NCBI GenBank assembly: GCA_905182025.1
Contig: CAJJAA010000002.1
Coordinates: 1 to 64,000 of the forward strand
Length of the DNA: 64,000 nt
Source of the DNA: an uncultured OM182 clade bacterium
GTDB lineage: Bacteria; Pseudomonadota; Gammaproteobacteria; Pseudomonadales; Azotimanducaceae
Direction: 5' to 3'
The notes beneath the pieces are model-generated. The model was given only the letters and a program-made list of their open reading frames with translations, was not told the DNA's origin and searched no databases. Positions within the stretch are counted from its first letter, which is position 1. Every line of letters begins with the position of its first letter. Shown here in pieces: positions 36,484-44,805 of the stretch. Position numbers and translations under genes: made by a program.

Positions 36484-37101
36484 TTATCGCGCCTCTTCGA
36501 AGTTAACGCCTACCTGCACCCACGTTTCACGGTCGCCACGATAACCCGGTAATAAACCCTCTACCCGAGTCGGTATAATTTTGATCAGCAGATAGTCATC
36601 AGGGAAATCAGGATAAATCTTTGCGCTGTCGGCGTCGCGTCGCATTTGCCGCTTCAGATCCAGATCTTCAATCAACTTCGCTCGTCCCATAACTGAAACT
36701 GAATTTCGGCCGTCGGCATCAAAATAGAACAAACTCACTTTGTCATTACCTCGAATTTGCTCAACTTTCCTTGTTACAGGCTTAGTCGCCACATAGATGA
36801 CAAATTCATCATCCGGTGGAAACGGATCAACAATTCTTGTTCGCGGTTGACCTTCGTCATCAATAGTAACGAGTGTACCGTAGCGTGCTGTAGCGATAAC
36901 TTGACGCGCCAACGAGAGCACCTTTTGATCTTTCGCTAATTGGGTTTCAAGCAAAGACGAACCTGTTTGCTCTGGGCTTATACTGCCTTGTCTTGACTGC
37001 GCTGATACACCGATGCCAGTGGCTGAAATACCCAGACACAGGCCGATCGTCAAAACCCCTTTTTGCCATCGATAGAAAGCTTCTCTCAATATCATTTGCA
37101 T
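36484..37101 (-). CDS. Exported PNPOx-fold flavin/F420-binding protein
   Basis: 205 residues. A Sec-type signal peptide covers about residues 1-34 (hydrophobic core VLTIGLCLGISATGIGV, cleavage near SAQS). The mature part is a pyridoxamine 5'-phosphate oxidase-like split barrel: GTLVTIDDEGQPRTRIVDPF and FVIYVATKPVTRKVEQI. Such proteins bind FMN, F420 or heme. Export is unusual for the family, since cofactor-loaded forms normally need Tat; no twin-arginine is present. An LLM oxidoreductase gene lies upstream on the same strand, separated by a terminator. Confidence 0.72.
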   Translation of the reverse strand: MQMILREAFYRWQKGVLTIGLCLGISATGIGVSAQSRQGSISPEQTGSSLLETQLAKDQKVLSLARQVIATARYGTLVTIDDEGQPRTRIVDPFPPDDEFVIYVATKPVTRKVEQIRGNDKVSLFYFDADGRNSVSVMGRAKLIEDLDLKRQMRRDADSAKIYPDFPDDYLLIKIIPTRVEGLLPGYRGDRETWVQVGVNFEEAR

Positions 37102-37163
37102 CCCTTAACCAGTCATTTTATCGGTTGTTTTTATCGTCAGTAACGTTAAAGCAAAAAGGAGGC

Positions 37164-37195
37164 AAAAAAAACGAGCCATAAAGACTCGCTTTTTT
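37164..37195 (-). terminator. Intrinsic terminator after the LLM gene at 37209-38123
   Basis: CGAG at 37172-37175 pairs with CTCG at 37185-37188; on the minus strand the hairpin is followed by a run of eight T. The stem is short but the T-tract is long and the position, just after the LLM stop, is right. Confidence 0.6.
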
Positions 37196-37208
37196 ACAAA
37201 CCATGCTG

Positions 37209-38123
37209 CTAGATTTCTGACGCGAGGAAAGCTTGCGTACGCTCGTAAGCACCTTCGTCGGTCGCCACAATTGCAGCTGTAAAGTCAGTGACACCAACAT
37301 CTTTCAGTTGCTGTATCTTAGCTCGGATACTCGCCTCGTTTCCCGCAAACGCGAGCTCAGCTGGCCCCGCTACGCCCTCTTTGTCCAACATGGCGCGATA
37401 AGACGGCAGTTGACCATAGATCTGTAAAGTCTTACCAATCGCTTCTCTCGCGCCTGCTTCATCATTCGTCAGCACAACTGGAAACCCTGCGACGATTTTC
37501 GGCGTCGGTTTGCCCGCACTTTGCGCACCGGCATTAATACTTGGGATGATGTGAGACTCCAAGGTCTTAGGTCCGGTCATCCAGGTAATCGTTCCATCCG
37601 CCAATTGGCCCGCAAGCTTCAACATAACAGGACCCAGTGCAGCGACGAGCACAGGCACGTTTGCTGCACCTGGCACATCTAAAGTAACGCCATTGACATT
37701 AAATTGTTCGCCCGCGAAGGAAACGGTCTCACCCTTTAACAGCGGACCTAATATGCTGAGGTATTCCCGCATATGTTTGGCGGGCTTGTCATAGGAAAAC
37801 CCTAACATACCTTCAATAACAACTTGGTGCGACAAGCCAATACCCAGACTAAAACGACCCTTCGATGCTGCGCCTGTTGTCAATGCTTGTTGTGCAATGG
37901 CCGTAGGATGACGCGGATAAGTGGGTGTGACGGCCGTGCCCAGTTCAATTTTGCTCGTCATATGACCGAGTATGGCCAGCGTCGATATCGCATCCAGACC
38001 AAAAATGTTGGCCATCCAGAGGCTTTCAAAACCCTGTGCTTCCGCATCCTGAGCCAGCTTCACGAGCCCCTCAATTGTTCCGTCCGGACCATCACTGGCA
38101 CCAATCATTAAACCTGTCTTCAT
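37209..38123 (-). CDS. LLM-family oxidoreductase, F420-type (MSMEG_4879-like)
   Basis: 304 residues from ATG 38123 (MKTGLMIGASDG). The open frame extends 31 codons further, but that part is Cys/Trp-rich and not family-like; the inner ATG at 38138 is the other option. ESLWMANIFGLDAISTLAILG, IELGTAVTPTYPRHP and RFSLGIGLSHQVV resemble a mycobacterial F420-dependent branch as I recall it. Substrate unknown. A terminator follows, then the exported PNPOx protein gene. It is divergent from the sigma factor gene. Confidence 0.82.
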   Translation of the reverse strand: MKTGLMIGASDGPDGTIEGLVKLAQDAEAQGFESLWMANIFGLDAISTLAILGHMTSKIELGTAVTPTYPRHPTAIAQQALTTGAASKGRFSLGIGLSHQVVIEGMLGFSYDKPAKHMREYLSILGPLLKGETVSFAGEQFNVNGVTLDVPGAANVPVLVAALGPVMLKLAGQLADGTITWMTGPKTLESHIIPSINAGAQSAGKPTPKIVAGFPVVLTNDEAGAREAIGKTLQIYGQLPSYRAMLDKEGVAGPAELAFAGNEASIRAKIQQLKDVGVTDFTAAIVATDEGAYERTQAFLASEI

Positions 38124-38261
38124 TACCGTTATTCCCATCGATTTTTGTCCATGCAGTATGCACCAGCAACAAAAAAGTGCAAAGCGCCCGGCCCAAACCG
38201 TTTCTCTCTTTGCCAATTTTAGCTGTTACAATCTCCACTTCAGCCATCTCTTATACTGACC

Positions 38262-38900
38262 ATGAATACCGCGACAACCCCTATTGATTATACTTCAGAG
38301 GACAATTTGATCCCTGCACTCATTCGACAGGATGAGGCCGCATTCAGGTTTGCCATCAAGCAATACCAAGGTCCAATGTTTGCGCTCGCGCAGGGGATCG
38401 TGGGAATGAAAATCGCCGATGAAGTTGTGCAAGAAGCTTGGTTTTCAGTAATGAAATCGATCGCCAAATTTCAGCGACGAAGTGCTCTGAAATCGTGGAT
38501 ATTGACAATTGTCGCTAATGAAGCAAAAACTAGGCTGAGAAAAGAAAAACGTGAGGTATCACTCGAGGCTCTCACCGGCGACGATCCTGATATGCAATCA
38601 CGCTTTGACGACGCGGGACACTGGGGTCAGCCGCCGTCTGACTGGCAGGTTGATTCGCCGGAAACATTGCTCTCAACACGTCAGCTCAAGTCATGTTTGG
38701 ACCACACCATAGGCCTGTTGCCTGCCTTACAGGGCGCGACATTAAACCTGAAAGAACGCCAGGGATATTCTCTTAAACAGATCTGTAACATTCTCGACGT
38801 TTCAGAGTCCAACGTAAGGGTCCTGCTTCACCGTGCCCGAAATCGCTTATACAAAGTCATTGAACACTTCCAGGAAACAGGTGAATGTTGTACCGAATGA
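38262..38900 (+). CDS. ECF-type RNA polymerase sigma factor
   Basis: 212 residues. Region 2 spans about 25-95 (QGPMFALAQGIVGMKIADEVVQEAWFSVMKSI and SALKSWILTIVANEAKTRLR). An acidic linker of about 55 residues follows, then region 4 with GYSLKQICNILDVSESNVRVLLHRARNRL. ECF factors redirect RNA polymerase to stress promoters. The anti-sigma-like gene begins 32 bp after its stop, so the two form an operon. Target promoters are not evident. Confidence 0.92.
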   Translation: MNTATTPIDYTSEDNLIPALIRQDEAAFRFAIKQYQGPMFALAQGIVGMKIADEVVQEAWFSVMKSIAKFQRRSALKSWILTIVANEAKTRLRKEKREVSLEALTGDDPDMQSRFDDAGHWGQPPSDWQVDSPETLLSTRQLKSCLDHTIGLLPALQGATLNLKERQGYSLKQICNILDVSESNVRVLLHRARNRLYKVIEHFQETGECCTE

Positions 38901-38932
38901 TCACTAAGATTAACCTGACAAGTTGACCTGAT

Positions 38933-39175
38933 ATGCTGACCTGCAAAAACATTTCAGAGACTGCAACGGATCACCTCGAAGGTAAAACATCTTCTGCATC
39001 ACGTTTAAAGTTTCGCTTGCACTTGTTGTACTGCAAAAACTGCCGTCGATACTATCGACAAATACAACTGACCATCAGCACGCTTCAAAAGCTGCCAAAG
39101 ACAGTTGATTCGAAGGGTTTTCCAGACGACGCTGAAATTGATTTGATTCTTCAAAAGCTAAAGGAAAAATCTTAG
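38933..39175 (+). CDS. Short zinc-binding anti-sigma factor (ZAS)
   Basis: 80 residues. HLLYCKNC gives the ZAS signature His30-x3-Cys34-x2-Cys37, with Cys4 as a possible fourth ligand. A helical tail of about 40 residues follows. No membrane helix and no sensor domain, so it is a soluble, minimal anti-sigma that should bind the sigma factor encoded just upstream. By analogy with RsrA or ChrR, loss of zinc or thiol oxidation could release sigma; this is inference. Confidence 0.82.
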   Translation: MLTCKNISETATDHLEGKTSSASRLKFRLHLLYCKNCRRYYRQIQLTISTLQKLPKTVDSKGFPDDAEIDLILQKLKEKS

Positions 39176-39238
39176 ACGCGCGTATTTCGCATCAAGGCGA
39201 TCTTGCACTCGGTGATTCTATAAAAATGGCATGACCAA

Positions 39239-39265
39239 ACCGGCACGCAAAAACGATGTGCCGGT
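39239..39265. terminator. Candidate hairpin between the sigma/anti-sigma operon and the converging fusion gene
   Basis: ACCGGCAC / GTGCCGGT is a perfect 8-bp stem with an 11-base loop, located in the 120-bp gap between convergent genes. There is no T-run on either side, so it may be a weak or rho-linked end. Confidence 0.3.
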
Positions 39266-39296
39266 GTAACGTCAAACAGACTCCATAGCCCCATGT

Positions 39297-41429
39297 CTAA
39301 TTTCTTAGAAAACGCAGCAGCTTCTCTGACAGATCCAATGCCCATTCGGGCTTATGAGCTTTGCGCCATTCACTGGCTGCAAATTTATTCATTTCGGACA
39401 AGGTTGGATAAATGTGGATGGTGCCCATAATTTTGCCAAGTCCCAAACCATGTTTCATTGCCAATACATATTCGCTCAACACATCACCGGCATGATCGGC
39501 AACAATCGTCACACCTAATATTTTGTCTTTGCCGCGCGGCGTGATCACCTTAACAACACCGTTAGCGGTCTGATCTGCTAGGGCGCGATCAAGTCCAGAG
39601 ATATCGTAGTTCGTCACTTCAAAATCAATACCCAGCTCTTTCGCTTCCGTCTCGTTGATGCCAACTCTGGCAACTTCCGGCGAGGTAAACGTCGCCCAAG
39701 GCACCACAGAATAGTCCACTTTGAATTTCTTGAAACTGCCGAACAGCGCGTTTACAGCAGCAAACCAAGCCATATGTGAAGCTGTATGGGTGAATTGATA
39801 GGGACCTGCAACGTCCCCTACGGCATAAATGTTAGGGAAGTTGGTTTTCAGATATTCATCAACTGCCACCGTACCGCGAGGGCCAATCTCGACGCCTAGG
39901 TCTTCAAGGCCATAGCCAGTTACATTCGCCTTTCGGCCGACGGCAACTAACAATTCATCAAATTCTATTTCTTCTTTGCCCGATTGGGTTTCAACCACAA
40001 GGAATTTCTTACCCTCATGCTGACGCACTGCAACAGCGCGCGTACTTAAGCGAACGTCGATACCTTCGCTGAGAAACTTCTTAGTCATCATTGCGGAGAT
40101 CTCAGGATCTTCTCGTGACAAAATTCTATCGGCGGCTTCAATTTGAGTAACTTGGCTGCCCAGTCGTGCAAACGCTTGTGTCATCTCTGAACCGATAGGT
40201 CCGCCACCCAGCACAACCAGTCGATTGGGTTGCGTTTCTATCTCCCACAAGGAATCTGATGTCAAATAATCGACGTCCTCAATGCCGTCGATATCGGGCA
40301 CTAACGGTGATGCACCAGCGGCGATGATGATGTTCTTGGTGGTGATAATTTTTCCATTTACTTGAACTTCATAAGGCGAGAGAATTTTTGCCTCACCCAT
40401 TTCACAATTAACACCAAGGCTTTCATAACGCTCAACCGAGTCATGGGGCTCGATCGTTTTAATGATTGAGTGGACCCGCTGCATGATATCTTTGAATTCA
40501 AAGTCAGGGGTCATGTCTTTCATACCCAATGCGGAACCGGACTTCATATCCGCCGCTAGCTTGGCGGAACGAATAATCGATTTACTTGGCACACAACCGG
40601 TATTGAGGCAATCCCCACCCATCTTGTTTTTTTCGATCAAGGTGACACTACCCTTCACAGTCGCAATGATTAGTGCGGCGACTAACCCGCCAGAACCCGC
40701 ACCTATAACAACCACGTCGCGTTCAAAACTAGCAGGCTTCGTATATCCTCGCAGCACGCGATTCGCTTTCACAACCTCAACAATTTTCTTCGCAACTAAG
40801 GGGAAAACCCCAAGCAAAACAAAAGAGAAGAACAGTCCGGGTGACAATATCCCACTTAGATCTTCAATCTGAGCCAGTTGGGTGCCCGCGTTAACGAATA
40901 CCGCGGTACCTGCCAACATACCAATTTGGCTGACGATAAAAAATACCGGCGCAGATATCGCGGTGACACCCATCAGCAGATTGACAAGAAAGAACGGAAA
41001 AATAGGCACAAGCCGAAGCGTGAATAAATAAAACGCGCCGTCTTTTTCGATGCCACGGTCAATTGGTCCTAACTGATTACCGAAGCGGGCTCTGACTTGA
41101 TCACGAAAAATAAATCGAGCGACTAACATGGCAAGCGTTGCGCCAATGGTAGACGCAAACGAGATAATCAAAAGCCCCCAGCCCAAGCCGAAGATAGCAC
41201 CGCCTAAAAGGGTCATGATTGCAGCACCGGGTAAGGACAAGGCAGCAACCAACACATAGATGACAAAATAAATGGCAGCCGCCCTCAGCGGATTACTTAA
41301 AACCTCGGCATCTAACGCAGCCTGTTGCGATTTTATGTACTCGAGCGTCAGATAACTGGATAGATCAAAATAGAAAAATGCACTAACGAGTGCAGCCAGA
41401 ACGACTAACGCAATAATTCTAGTGTTCAT
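39297..41429 (-). CDS. Fusion of a VTT (DedA-like) membrane domain and a disulfide FAD oxidoreductase
   Basis: 710 residues. Residues 1 to about 215 contain four or more membrane helices with the VTT/TVP38 motif GAAIMTLLGGAIFGLGWG and LVPIFPFFLVNLLMG. From about 235 a pyridine nucleotide-disulfide oxidoreductase follows: VVIGAGSGGL, redox motif GGDCLNTGCVPSKS (Cys274, Cys279), NAD motif VLGGGPIGSEM, and the C-terminal dimerisation domain. Mercuric reductase or dihydrolipoamide dehydrogenase-like activity is likely but unproven. It has a complete C-terminal dimerisation domain. Such fusions are known in some proteobacteria. It converges on the sigma/anti-sigma operon. Confidence 0.88.
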   Translation of the reverse strand: MNTRIIALVVLAALVSAFFYFDLSSYLTLEYIKSQQAALDAEVLSNPLRAAAIYFVIYVLVAALSLPGAAIMTLLGGAIFGLGWGLLIISFASTIGATLAMLVARFIFRDQVRARFGNQLGPIDRGIEKDGAFYLFTLRLVPIFPFFLVNLLMGVTAISAPVFFIVSQIGMLAGTAVFVNAGTQLAQIEDLSGILSPGLFFSFVLLGVFPLVAKKIVEVVKANRVLRGYTKPASFERDVVVIGAGSGGLVAALIIATVKGSVTLIEKNKMGGDCLNTGCVPSKSIIRSAKLAADMKSGSALGMKDMTPDFEFKDIMQRVHSIIKTIEPHDSVERYESLGVNCEMGEAKILSPYEVQVNGKIITTKNIIIAAGASPLVPDIDGIEDVDYLTSDSLWEIETQPNRLVVLGGGPIGSEMTQAFARLGSQVTQIEAADRILSREDPEISAMMTKKFLSEGIDVRLSTRAVAVRQHEGKKFLVVETQSGKEEIEFDELLVAVGRKANVTGYGLEDLGVEIGPRGTVAVDEYLKTNFPNIYAVGDVAGPYQFTHTASHMAWFAAVNALFGSFKKFKVDYSVVPWATFTSPEVARVGINETEAKELGIDFEVTNYDISGLDRALADQTANGVVKVITPRGKDKILGVTIVADHAGDVLSEYVLAMKHGLGLGKIMGTIHIYPTLSEMNKFAASEWRKAHKPEWALDLSEKLLRFLRN

Positions 41430-41580
41430 AAAACGGATAACCCTTAATTGAGGTGCAATGATAACTTACTTCTTAACGCGACAGAGTCTTGCGCAGAAGC
41501 TTTTTCATAAAGTTTATGCATTTGCGCTGGACCGGATTTTCGCAAAGAATGTCTTATCGATGACTAGTTGGACATAGCTA

Positions 41581-41985
41581 ATGGCAATTCGTTACACAAT
41601 TGACAGTATTGAAATCGACTGGGGCCTACTTAAGCTCGATCTTGAGCAGGACGATTTCCACAATGGTCGAACGATCGAACAACTCAGAGACTCATTCGCG
41701 CATAGTCAGCGAGTCGTGTACGCAATGAATCAACAGCGCTGCATCGGCACCGCCCGGGCTTTGTCTGACGGCGTCTGCAACTGCTATGTCGTCGATGTAT
41801 GGACCCAGAGTCAATTTCGCAACAAAGGTATTGCAACAAAAATGATGGAGATGCTAATCGAAAGTGTCCCCGGCCAGCATATTTACCTACAAACCGACGA
41901 TGCGGTGGGTTTCTATCAAAAACTCGGCTTCCAGCCACAACCTGAAGGGCTCCATCTGGTCTCAGGAGAATGGCTGCAGAATTAG
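41581..41985 (+). CDS. GNAT-family N-acetyltransferase
   Basis: 134 residues, a minimal GNAT. The Acetyl-CoA motif is VDVWTQSQFRNKGIATKMMEML and the end VGFYQKLGFQPQPEGLHLVSGEW fits the aminoglycoside-like or general GNAT group. Acceptor unknown. Its stop codon is two bases before the 23-bp tandem repeat array. Confidence 0.8.
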   Translation: MAIRYTIDSIEIDWGLLKLDLEQDDFHNGRTIEQLRDSFAHSQRVVYAMNQQRCIGTARALSDGVCNCYVVDVWTQSQFRNKGIATKMMEMLIESVPGQHIYLQTDDAVGFYQKLGFQPQPEGLHLVSGEWLQN

Positions 41986-42302
41986 AGCCTTCAGCGGTTC
42001 TTATAAAGCGCCTTCAGCAGTTCTTATAAAGCGCCTTCAGCGGCTCTCATAAAGCGCCTTCAGCCGCCCTTATAAATCGCCTTCAGCGGCGGTTAAATAA
42101 AATGTTTCGAGCAAGACTCAGGTTTTATTCTGCGAGCAGAAAACACTGCCTTGAAGACAGCCGTGCTGCTTTCACCGATGTGCTGGGCTCTCAGGGCACC
42201 AAAAGTAACCCATCGGGCCGCCGCGCGTGATTTCGCTGCATGAAGTCTGACTGAAGTCTATCGACTGGGACAAGCAGTGGACAGTTTATGAATAGTCTGA
42301 CG
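41986..42302. other. Spacer between convergent genes, holding a tandem repeat array
   Basis: The first 115 bp are a 23-bp tandem repeat. The following 200 bp show no gene, hairpin with T-tract or promoter. This spacer divides the acetyltransferase gene and the converging dehalogenase gene. Confidence 0.6.
41987..42101. repeat. 23-bp tandem repeat, five copies
   Basis: Units begin at 41987, 42010, 42033, 42056 and 42079, all exactly 23 bp. The consensus is GCCTTCAGCGGTTCTTATAA followed by AGC; the opening GCCTTCAGC is invariant, the middle six bases vary, and the TTATAAA-like core degrades to TTAAATAAA in the last copy. Twenty-three is not a multiple of three and all copies are after the stop codon, so it is not coding. 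Confidence 0.9.
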
Positions 42303-43268
42303 CTATTCTGATTCAATCCTTTTCAGTAAAAAATCGACAACTTCCGGGCCGTGGGTGTTTTGTAGAAAATGTCCGGCGGCGGGAATCGCATCGAAGCTGG
42401 CATTCATTTGCCCTGCCCACTTACGCCCCCACTCCTCGGTGAAGACATCATCACTGCAGCCCCAGATAAAGTGCACGGGTTTATCCCACTTCAGTAATGT
42501 CTGGTAATGATAAGTCTGAGCCGGTCCATTGCCCCCTAGATAGTCATCAAACGGTATGGACAAGGGGAAGCGACGGAAACCATTATAGGCATCATCTTCA
42601 AGGCCTCGGTAAGGTGCTGAGAAGCCGCGATACATCTTTGCCGCTTCACCTTCGAGGTCCGGTTTTTTGTTCTCAATCAGGGTTGGCACCATGACGTCAG
42701 TACCAATCAATCCAGCGCTCAACACCAGCAATATACCGACGTCTGGCTTCTCGCGGCAGAACAACCCGTTGTCTTTCCAGTTTTGGTTCCAGTGTCTAAT
42801 GGCTTCACTGTACTCAAACTCTTCGTGATGCAACCAGGTGTTCATGATGGTCAGCCGACTAAAACGGTCAGGCATGGTGGCAGCTTGCGCCAGCCCAATC
42901 GGCCCTCCCCAGTCCTGACAGAGTAAGGTAATGTCTTGCAGATCCAACTCAACAATTAGGCTTGTTAGCACTTCAGTATGTCGGGCAATCGTGAACCAAT
43001 GCACATCGTTGGGCTTATCAGACCGCCCAAAACCCATATGATCGGGCGCTATACACCGATATCCTGCATCGACGAGCAATGGAATCATGTGTCGATAAAG
43101 GTAACTCCAGGTCGGCATACCATGCATCAATAACATCACCGGCCCATCTTTGGGTCCCTCATCGATATAATGCATCCGAAGGTCATGCCATTGATGGTAA
43201 TTGGGCGTGTAGGCAAAATCTTCCAAGTCTGCAAAATTGCTTTCCGGTGTTCTCGCTGCGTCTGTCAT
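42303..43268 (-). CDS. Haloalkane dehalogenase-like hydrolase (HLD-I type)
   Basis: 321 residues. HGMPTW (49-54) forms the oxyanion segment; the nucleophile is Asp119 in CQDWGG, followed by Trp120, which in DhlA-type enzymes is a halide-binding residue; the helical cap spans about 150-230; the acid is in WGCSDDVFT and the base is His300 in AAGHFLQ. The aspartate nucleophile with DW distinguishes dehalogenases from serine esterases, although some epoxide hydrolases also use D-W. Whether it removes halide must be tested. No signal peptide. Confidence 0.78.
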   Translation of the reverse strand: MTDAARTPESNFADLEDFAYTPNYHQWHDLRMHYIDEGPKDGPVMLLMHGMPTWSYLYRHMIPLLVDAGYRCIAPDHMGFGRSDKPNDVHWFTIARHTEVLTSLIVELDLQDITLLCQDWGGPIGLAQAATMPDRFSRLTIMNTWLHHEEFEYSEAIRHWNQNWKDNGLFCREKPDVGILLVLSAGLIGTDVMVPTLIENKKPDLEGEAAKMYRGFSAPYRGLEDDAYNGFRRFPLSIPFDDYLGGNGPAQTYHYQTLLKWDKPVHFIWGCSDDVFTEEWGRKWAGQMNASFDAIPAAGHFLQNTHGPEVVDFLLKRIESE

Positions 43269-43448
43269 GGTTACTTCCTAACTCAGTTGAGTATTCGCAA
43301 TAAGTGGCGTCGCCTGCCTCTTCAAAGCTGCATAATCGGGCTAATCTGCGAGAATTGTAATGAACAAGTCGATAAGCTGTCTATCATTATCATCAGCATT
43401 ATCATCAATATTGATGCCACGCATTAGCTACGCGAACAGAGAATTTTT

Positions 43449-43991
43449 ATGTCTAGCCAATACTCCGAACTTGACGACAAACAGATAGCATTCATCGCAG
43501 CGCAGCATTTATTTTTCGTTGGCACGGCGGCTGAATCGGGCCGCGTTAACCTTTCCCCTAAAGGTCGCGACAGCCTAAAAGTCCTTGGACCAAACAAACT
43601 ACTATGGTTGAACCTCACCGGCAGCGGCAATGAAACCGCTGCACACCTACAACGTGTCAATCGCATGACCGTCATGTTTTGCTCCTACGACAAGCAACCC
43701 CTCATTCTACGTCTGTACGGCACAGCAAAGACCATTCACCCTCGCGACGCTCAGTGGCAAGACATGATTGGCCAGTTCCCCGAGACCACCGGTGCTCGTC
43801 AGATCTACGAGATGGAAATCGAGATGGTGCAAACCTCCTGCGGCTTTGCTGTACCGCATATGGATTTCATCTCAGAGCGCGACACCCTAAAGAACTGGGC
43901 AACCAAGCAAGGACCGACGGGTATCGAAGCCTATTGGAAAAAAAAGAATCAGACCAGTCTTGACGGCTTTGAAACAGGGGTTATCCAATAG
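43449..43991 (+). CDS. PNPOx-fold flavin/F420-binding protein
   Basis: 180 residues, cytosolic. FFVGTAAESGRVNLSPKGRDSLKVL and LLWLNLTGSGNETAAHLQRVNRMTVMFCSY are typical of the pyridoxamine-phosphate-oxidase-related split barrel, in a branch of unknown activity. It has no signal, unlike the exported copy at 36484-37101. The methyltransferase-like gene starts 3 bp after its stop, so they form an operon. Confidence 0.82.
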   Translation: MSSQYSELDDKQIAFIAAQHLFFVGTAAESGRVNLSPKGRDSLKVLGPNKLLWLNLTGSGNETAAHLQRVNRMTVMFCSYDKQPLILRLYGTAKTIHPRDAQWQDMIGQFPETTGARQIYEMEIEMVQTSCGFAVPHMDFISERDTLKNWATKQGPTGIEAYWKKKNQTSLDGFETGVIQ

Positions 43992-43994
43992 TTT

Positions 43995-44738
43995 ATGGCA
44001 CTTTTGTGGACAACAAAAAAAGGCAATACGCAGTACGAAGTGAGAACAGCGGGTGACTCGATACGCTTATATACAAATCGTGCCTTTCATTCCCAGTACA
44101 ACCCCAAGCATGTCTTCACCGGCGCGATGTGGGATCTACTGAGTATTCCTGCATTATTTTATGCTATTAATCTGCAGCGCAAACCCAATAGTGTGCTCAT
44201 GTTAGGAGTCGGCGGCGGCACGGCGATTCACCAGTTACAAAAACTGGTAACGCCCAAGACAATTATTGGCATCGAGTATGACCCCATACACATCAAAATC
44301 GCGCAGCGCTTCTTTAAACTCAACTACGCTAACCTGACGCTGTTCCAAGCGGACGCATTCGATTGGGTAAAGCACTCAAGAAAACATTTCGATATCATTG
44401 TTGACGACCTCTTTGTTGATGCACCAGATGATCCAGAGCGACCGTTTTTAGTGAATAAATTGTGGATGGATCGATTGCATGGCCGATTAAGTCGCAAAGG
44501 CCTTATCATTCAGAATCATTTGTCGACCAAGGCTGCCATGGCAGTTGCACAGCAATATAAAACGCAGTATGCGTCCGGCTTGTTGTTATCAACGCCTCAC
44601 TTTGCCAATGCAATATTGGTACTTTGCAAGCTTAAAATCGACGCAAAGAAATCGCGTCCAGACGTCGTTAAGCTGATCGAAAAGCACAGGTCTGGTAGAA
44701 GCCCAAAACCTCGCTTTAGTGTTAAACAAATATTTTAG
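43995..44738 (+). CDS. Spermidine synthase-like methyltransferase-fold protein
   Basis: 247 residues. The nucleotide motif VLMLGVGGGTAIHQL and the acidic IGIEYDPIHIKIAQRFF, followed by IIVDDLFVDA, belong to the spermidine synthase superfamily. The N-terminal domain is only about 60 residues and lacks the full tetramerisation part of true SpeE. Aminopropyl transfer is therefore not assured; many such proteins have unknown roles. It starts 3 bp after the PNPOx gene and is presumably translated from the same transcript. Confidence 0.72.
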   Translation: MALLWTTKKGNTQYEVRTAGDSIRLYTNRAFHSQYNPKHVFTGAMWDLLSIPALFYAINLQRKPNSVLMLGVGGGTAIHQLQKLVTPKTIIGIEYDPIHIKIAQRFFKLNYANLTLFQADAFDWVKHSRKHFDIIVDDLFVDAPDDPERPFLVNKLWMDRLHGRLSRKGLIIQNHLSTKAAMAVAQQYKTQYASGLLLSTPHFANAILVLCKLKIDAKKSRPDVVKLIEKHRSGRSPKPRFSVKQIF

Positions 44739-44805
44739 GCGATCACCAAGGTACCTCAGTAGGTTCTGGCAGCCGTTAGGGCATGAAACGTTGCAGCCCT
44801 ATAAA

